In this document: positions 57,060 to 60,004 of the stretch, in pieces
How the letters are laid out: each line of letters starts with the position of its first letter
How positions within the stretch are numbered: the first letter of the stretch is position 1
Source of the DNA: Limimaricola litoreus
GTDB taxonomy: Bacteria > Pseudomonadota > Alphaproteobacteria > Rhodobacterales > Rhodobacteraceae
Reading direction: 5' to 3'
Length of the DNA stretch: 60,004 nucleotides
Assembly: GCF_024159025.1 (NCBI RefSeq)
Contig: NZ_JAMYXC010000024.1
Coordinates: 1-60,004 of the forward strand
Notes under the pieces: model-generated
What the model saw: only the letters and a program-made list of their open reading frames with translations
Told to the model about the DNA's origin: nothing
Databases searched by the model: none
Made by a program: the position numbers and the translations under genes

Positions 57060-57983
57060 ATGCTCAATTACGTTCTCAGGCGCGTCGCCATCGCGATCCC
57101 GACGATTCTGTTGCTCGTCGTGATCTCTTTCGTGCTGATGTATGCCGCCCCCGGCGGCCCCTTCAATTCCGACCGCCCGCTGCCCGCGCAGGTGATGGCC
57201 AACATCGAGGCGCGCTACGGTCTCGATCAGCCCTATTGGAAGCAGATGACGACCTACATCTGGAACGTGGTCGTGCATTTCGACTTCGGCCCGTCGTTCC
57301 AGTACCGCGACCGGACCGTCAACGACGTGATCGCCCAGGGCTTCCCGGTGACGCTCACCTACGGGTTCTGGAGCTTCATCGTCGCCCTCGTGGTCGGCGT
57401 GGCGCTGGGTGCCGCCGCCGCAATCCGGCACAACTCCTGGCTCGACTACCTCGCCGTCGGCATCTCGATCGGCGCGCAGGTGCTGCCCAACTTCGTGATG
57501 GCGCCGATCCTGGTGCTGGTGTTCACGCTGTGGCTCGGCTGGCTGCCGGGCGGCGGCTGGCAGGGCGGGCAGATCGAATATCTCATTCTGCCGGTGATCG
57601 CGCTCTCGACCTCCTACATGGCCTCGATCGCCCGGATCACCCGCTCCTCGATGCTCGAAGTGCTCAACGCGGGCTTCATCCGCACCGCCCGCGCCAAGGG
57701 CCTGCCCACCAGCCGGATCATCTGGAAGCACGCGATGAAGCCCACCATGCTGCCGGTGCTGTCCTATCTCGGGCCCGCCTTCGTCGGCATGATCACCGGC
57801 TCGGTCATCATCGACGTGTTCTTCTCCACGGGCGGCATCGGCCAGTTCTTCGTCAACTCCGCCTTCAACCGCGACTACTCGGTCATCATGGGGATCACCA
57901 TCCTCGTCGGTGTGCTGACGGTCACGTTCAACCTCGTGGTCGACCTGCTCTACGCCTGGATCGATCCGAAGATCCGTTACTGA
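57060..57983 (+). CDS. oppB: Peptide ABC transporter permease (OppB)
   Basis: Protein of 307 residues with six membrane segments. MLNYVLRRVAIAIPTILLLVVISF is the usual OppB/DppB start, then GGPFNSDRPLPAQVMANIEARYGLDQPYWKQ, and the EAA loop EVLNAGFIRTARAKGLPTSRIIWKHAMKP, which contacts the ATPases. It is the first of two paired permeases, and oppC follows 11 bases later. Confidence 0.96.
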   Translation: MLNYVLRRVAIAIPTILLLVVISFVLMYAAPGGPFNSDRPLPAQVMANIEARYGLDQPYWKQMTTYIWNVVVHFDFGPSFQYRDRTVNDVIAQGFPVTLTYGFWSFIVALVVGVALGAAAAIRHNSWLDYLAVGISIGAQVLPNFVMAPILVLVFTLWLGWLPGGGWQGGQIEYLILPVIALSTSYMASIARITRSSMLEVLNAGFIRTARAKGLPTSRIIWKHAMKPTMLPVLSYLGPAFVGMITGSVIIDVFFSTGGIGQFFVNSAFNRDYSVIMGITILVGVLTVTFNLVVDLLYAWIDPKIRY

Positions 57984-57994
57984 GGAGGGGTCCC

Positions 57995-58927
57995 ATGTCG
58001 CTCAATCCCGATCCCGGCACCGCCGACCGCCTGCTCGAGGCGCAGGCCGCCGCCGACGTCAAGGGCCGCTCCTTGTGGAAGGACGCGCGCCAGCGCTTCA
58101 TGCGCAACCGCGCGGCCACCGCCGGTCTGGTGGCGCTGGTGCTGATCTGCATCTTCGCCTTCTTCGGCGGCTTCATCGCGCAATACGAGCCCGACTATGT
58201 CGATTTCTCGTTGATCGGCGCCAACGCCTCGCAAGGCGTCCCCTCGATCGAGACGGGGCACTACTTCGGCACCGACAGCTCGGGCCGCGATCTTTACGCG
58301 CGCACCGTGCAGGGCACGCGGATCTCGTTGCTCGTCGGCATCGTCGGCGCGGGCGTGGCGGTGATCGTCGGCACGCTCTATGGCGCCATCGCCGGCTACA
58401 AGGGCGGGCGCACCGACGGCGCGATGATGCGCACCGTCGATATCCTGATGTCGGTTCCTTACATGTTCGTGCTGATCCTGATGCTGGTGATCTTCGGCCG
58501 CTCGATCCTGATGCTGTTCATCGGCATCGGCCTGATCTCGTGGCTCGACATGTCGCGCATCGCGCGCGGCCAGACGCTGACCATCAAGGGCAAGGAATTC
58601 GTCGAGGCCGCCCATGCCACCGGCGTGCGGCCGATGACGATCATCCTGCGCCACATCGTGCCGAACCTCCTGGGCCTCGTCATCGTCTATGCGACGCTTC
58701 TGGTGCCGCAGATGATCATCACCGAAAGCTTCATCAGTTTCCTCGGTCTTGGTATCCAGGAGCCGAACACCTCGCTCGGCGCGCTGATCTCCAATGGCGC
58801 CAGCAACATGCAGTACGGCGTGATCTGGCAGCTCGCCTTCCCGCTCTTCTTCTTCGTCGTCACGCTCTTCGCCTTCTTCTTCGTCGGCGACGGGCTGCGT
58901 GACGCCCTCGATCCGAAAGACCGCTAA
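57995..58927 (+). CDS. oppC: Peptide ABC transporter permease (OppC)
   Basis: Protein of 310 residues with six membrane segments. OppC/DppC marks are FMRNRAATAGLVALVLICIFAF (cytosolic head and first helix), YFGTDSSGRDLYARTVQGTRISLLVGIVGAGVAVIVG, and the EAA loop EFVEAAHATGVRPMTIILRHIVPN. GAGGAGG lies before ATG 57995. Its TAA stop overlaps the oppD start as TAATG. Confidence 0.96.
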   Translation: MSLNPDPGTADRLLEAQAAADVKGRSLWKDARQRFMRNRAATAGLVALVLICIFAFFGGFIAQYEPDYVDFSLIGANASQGVPSIETGHYFGTDSSGRDLYARTVQGTRISLLVGIVGAGVAVIVGTLYGAIAGYKGGRTDGAMMRTVDILMSVPYMFVLILMLVIFGRSILMLFIGIGLISWLDMSRIARGQTLTIKGKEFVEAAHATGVRPMTIILRHIVPNLLGLVIVYATLLVPQMIITESFISFLGLGIQEPNTSLGALISNGASNMQYGVIWQLAFPLFFFVVTLFAFFFVGDGLRDALDPKDR

Positions 58928-59901
58928 TGGCCCTGCTGGACATCGAAGACCTTCGCGTCACCTTCACCACCGGCGACGGCGAGGTGAACGCCGTCAACGG
59001 GGTCAGCTTCTCGGTGGAGGAGGGCGAGACCCTCGCCATCGTCGGCGAAAGCGGCTCGGGCAAGAGCCAGACCGCATTCGCCGCGATGGGCCTGCTGGCG
59101 CGCAACGGCCGCGCCACGGGGCAGATCCGCTACGACGGGCGCAACCTCCTGGAGCTCAAGCAAAAGGAGCTGAACCGGGTGCGCTCCGAGGAGATCGGCA
59201 TGATCTTCCAGGACCCGATGACCTCGCTCAACCCCTATATGCGGATCTCGGACCAGATGGCCGAGGTGCTGACCCTGCACAAGGGCATGACCAAGCGCGA
59301 CGCGGTGGCCGAGGCCACGAAGATGCTCGACGCGGTCAAGATCCCCGATGCCAAGAACCGCATCACCATGTTCCCGCACGAGTTCTCGGGCGGGATGCGG
59401 CAGCGGATCATGATCGCCATGGCGCTCTTGTGCCAGCCGCGGCTGCTGATCGCCGACGAGCCGACCACCGCGCTCGACGTGACGGTGCAGGCGCAGATCA
59501 TGGAGCTGATGGCCGAGATCCGCCGGGACTTCGGCACCGCGATCATCCTGATCACCCATGACCTCGGCATCGTCGCCGACACCTGCGAGCGCACGCTCGT
59601 CATGTATGGCGGTCAGATCATGGAAACCGGCCCGACCGAGCAGCTGTTCGAACGGCCGACCCATCCCTATACGCTGGGGCTTTTGCGGGCCGTGCCGCGG
59701 ATCGACCGCGACGACGAGACGCTCTCGACCATCGCAGGCGAGCCGCCGGACATGTCGCGTCTGCCTGCGGGCTGCCCCTTCACGCCGCGCTGCGCCTGGG
59801 CGCACGGGCCCTGCCCGACGGTGCGCCCCGAGTTGCTGCCCGCCGAGGGCTACCCGATGCTGCGCCGCGCCTGCCATGCCCCCGTAGAGGAGGTGAAGTG
59901 A
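58927..59901 (+). CDS. oppD: Peptide ABC transporter ATP-binding protein (OppD)
   Basis: Protein of 324 residues. Walker A GESGSGKSQ, the Q-loop region MIFQDPMTSLNPYMRI, signature FSGGMRQR, Walker B LLIADEPTTALDVTVQAQ, and switch ITHDLG. The C-terminal oligopeptide-specific part has CPFTPRCAWAHGPCPTVRPEL with cysteines that bind an iron-sulfur cluster in homologues. It is coupled to oppC by a one-base overlap and to oppF by TGATG. Confidence 0.97.
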   Translation: MALLDIEDLRVTFTTGDGEVNAVNGVSFSVEEGETLAIVGESGSGKSQTAFAAMGLLARNGRATGQIRYDGRNLLELKQKELNRVRSEEIGMIFQDPMTSLNPYMRISDQMAEVLTLHKGMTKRDAVAEATKMLDAVKIPDAKNRITMFPHEFSGGMRQRIMIAMALLCQPRLLIADEPTTALDVTVQAQIMELMAEIRRDFGTAIILITHDLGIVADTCERTLVMYGGQIMETGPTEQLFERPTHPYTLGLLRAVPRIDRDDETLSTIAGEPPDMSRLPAGCPFTPRCAWAHGPCPTVRPELLPAEGYPMLRRACHAPVEEVK

Positions 59902-60004
59902 TGACCGATCTCAAGGACGACAAGTTCACCGATGCCACGGGCCGCGACGAGGCGGGCGACCCGATCCCCGCCGCGCCCCCGGCCTCCGGCACGCCCGTGG
60001 CGAC
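59901..60004 (+). CDS. oppF: Peptide ABC transporter ATP-binding protein (OppF), N-terminal part
   Basis: Only the first 34 residues are inside the window: MTDLKDDKFTDATGRDEAGD, then a Pro/Ala-rich stretch. The ATG overlaps the oppD stop. The start is inferred from order (oppABCD then oppF); no ATPase motif is visible yet, and the Pro-rich head would be an N-terminal extension to the usual OppF. Confidence 0.7.
   Translation, partial: MTDLKDDKFTDATGRDEAGDPIPAAPPASGTPVA

Overview
The window looks like ordinary chromosome of a G+C-rich marine alphaproteobacterium of the Rhodobacterales (Roseobacter group). The reasons are the codon use, an irr gene divergent from fabA-fabB-fabI, an fdsGBA-fdhD-fdsD formate dehydrogenase operon, TAXI-type TRAP transport, an NDUFS4-type complex I subunit beside uvrB, and a tdk, raiA/cold-shock, carB neighbourhood. 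The genus cannot be fixed from the sequence alone. I see no prophage, insertion sequence, CRISPR array, rRNA operon or origin.

Layout. 0-4 kb: a large parallel beta-helix protein, two small phasin-like proteins, and a secreted EF-hand protein with a pure (Asp-Glu)n tract encoded by a hexanucleotide repeat. 4-10 kb: tRNA-Ala(CGC), an envelope barrel candidate, a YdcF-type protein, a YeaQ-type membrane protein, uvrB, the NDUFS4-like subunit and a MYG1-family hydrolase. 10-18 kb: a DUF2243 membrane protein, then an aminotransferase, a carboxymuconolactone-decarboxylase-like protein and a TAXI TRAP transporter, followed by YihY and RlpA proteins. 18-25 kb: an amidase divergent from an NCS1 permease, then a LacI-type regulator with xylA. 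25-30 kb: tRNA-Arg(TCT), small proteins, a barrel candidate, and a tightly overlapped four-gene operon (haloacid dehalogenase, hydrolase, threonine dehydratase, hydrolase). 30-37.6 kb: FKBP, ynfA, fabI/fabB/fabA, irr, proC, a CsaA-like protein, a hydroxyacid dehydrogenase, tdk, and a RaiA-cold-shock fusion. 37.7-38.2 kb: a low-G+C islet with one Cys/His-rich small protein. 38.2-47.8 kb: carB, pabB, pabC-like, aspS, dgkA, a hemolysin III homologue and an M48 lipoprotein. 47.8-55 kb: the fds operon with its LysR regulator. 55.3 kb to the end: an oligopeptide ABC transporter (oppABCD and the start of oppF).

Genes that work together: FabA, FabB and FabI build unsaturated and saturated fatty acids. 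PabB and the class IV enzyme make p-aminobenzoate for folate. FdsGBA with FdhD and FdsD oxidise formate with NAD, probably under the neighbouring LysR protein, for which two dyad operators are visible. The TAXI receptor and fused permease form one transporter, and OppABCD(F) another.

The least explained observations are: a short motif (TTCATCTTTC, a few bases, then AAATACGCA) placed just after stop codons of several unrelated genes and in the same orientation as the gene; two small upstream ORFs coupled by ATGA overlaps to the amidase and to the LysR regulator; the Asp-Glu repeat gene; and the Cys/His protein in the low-G+C islet.
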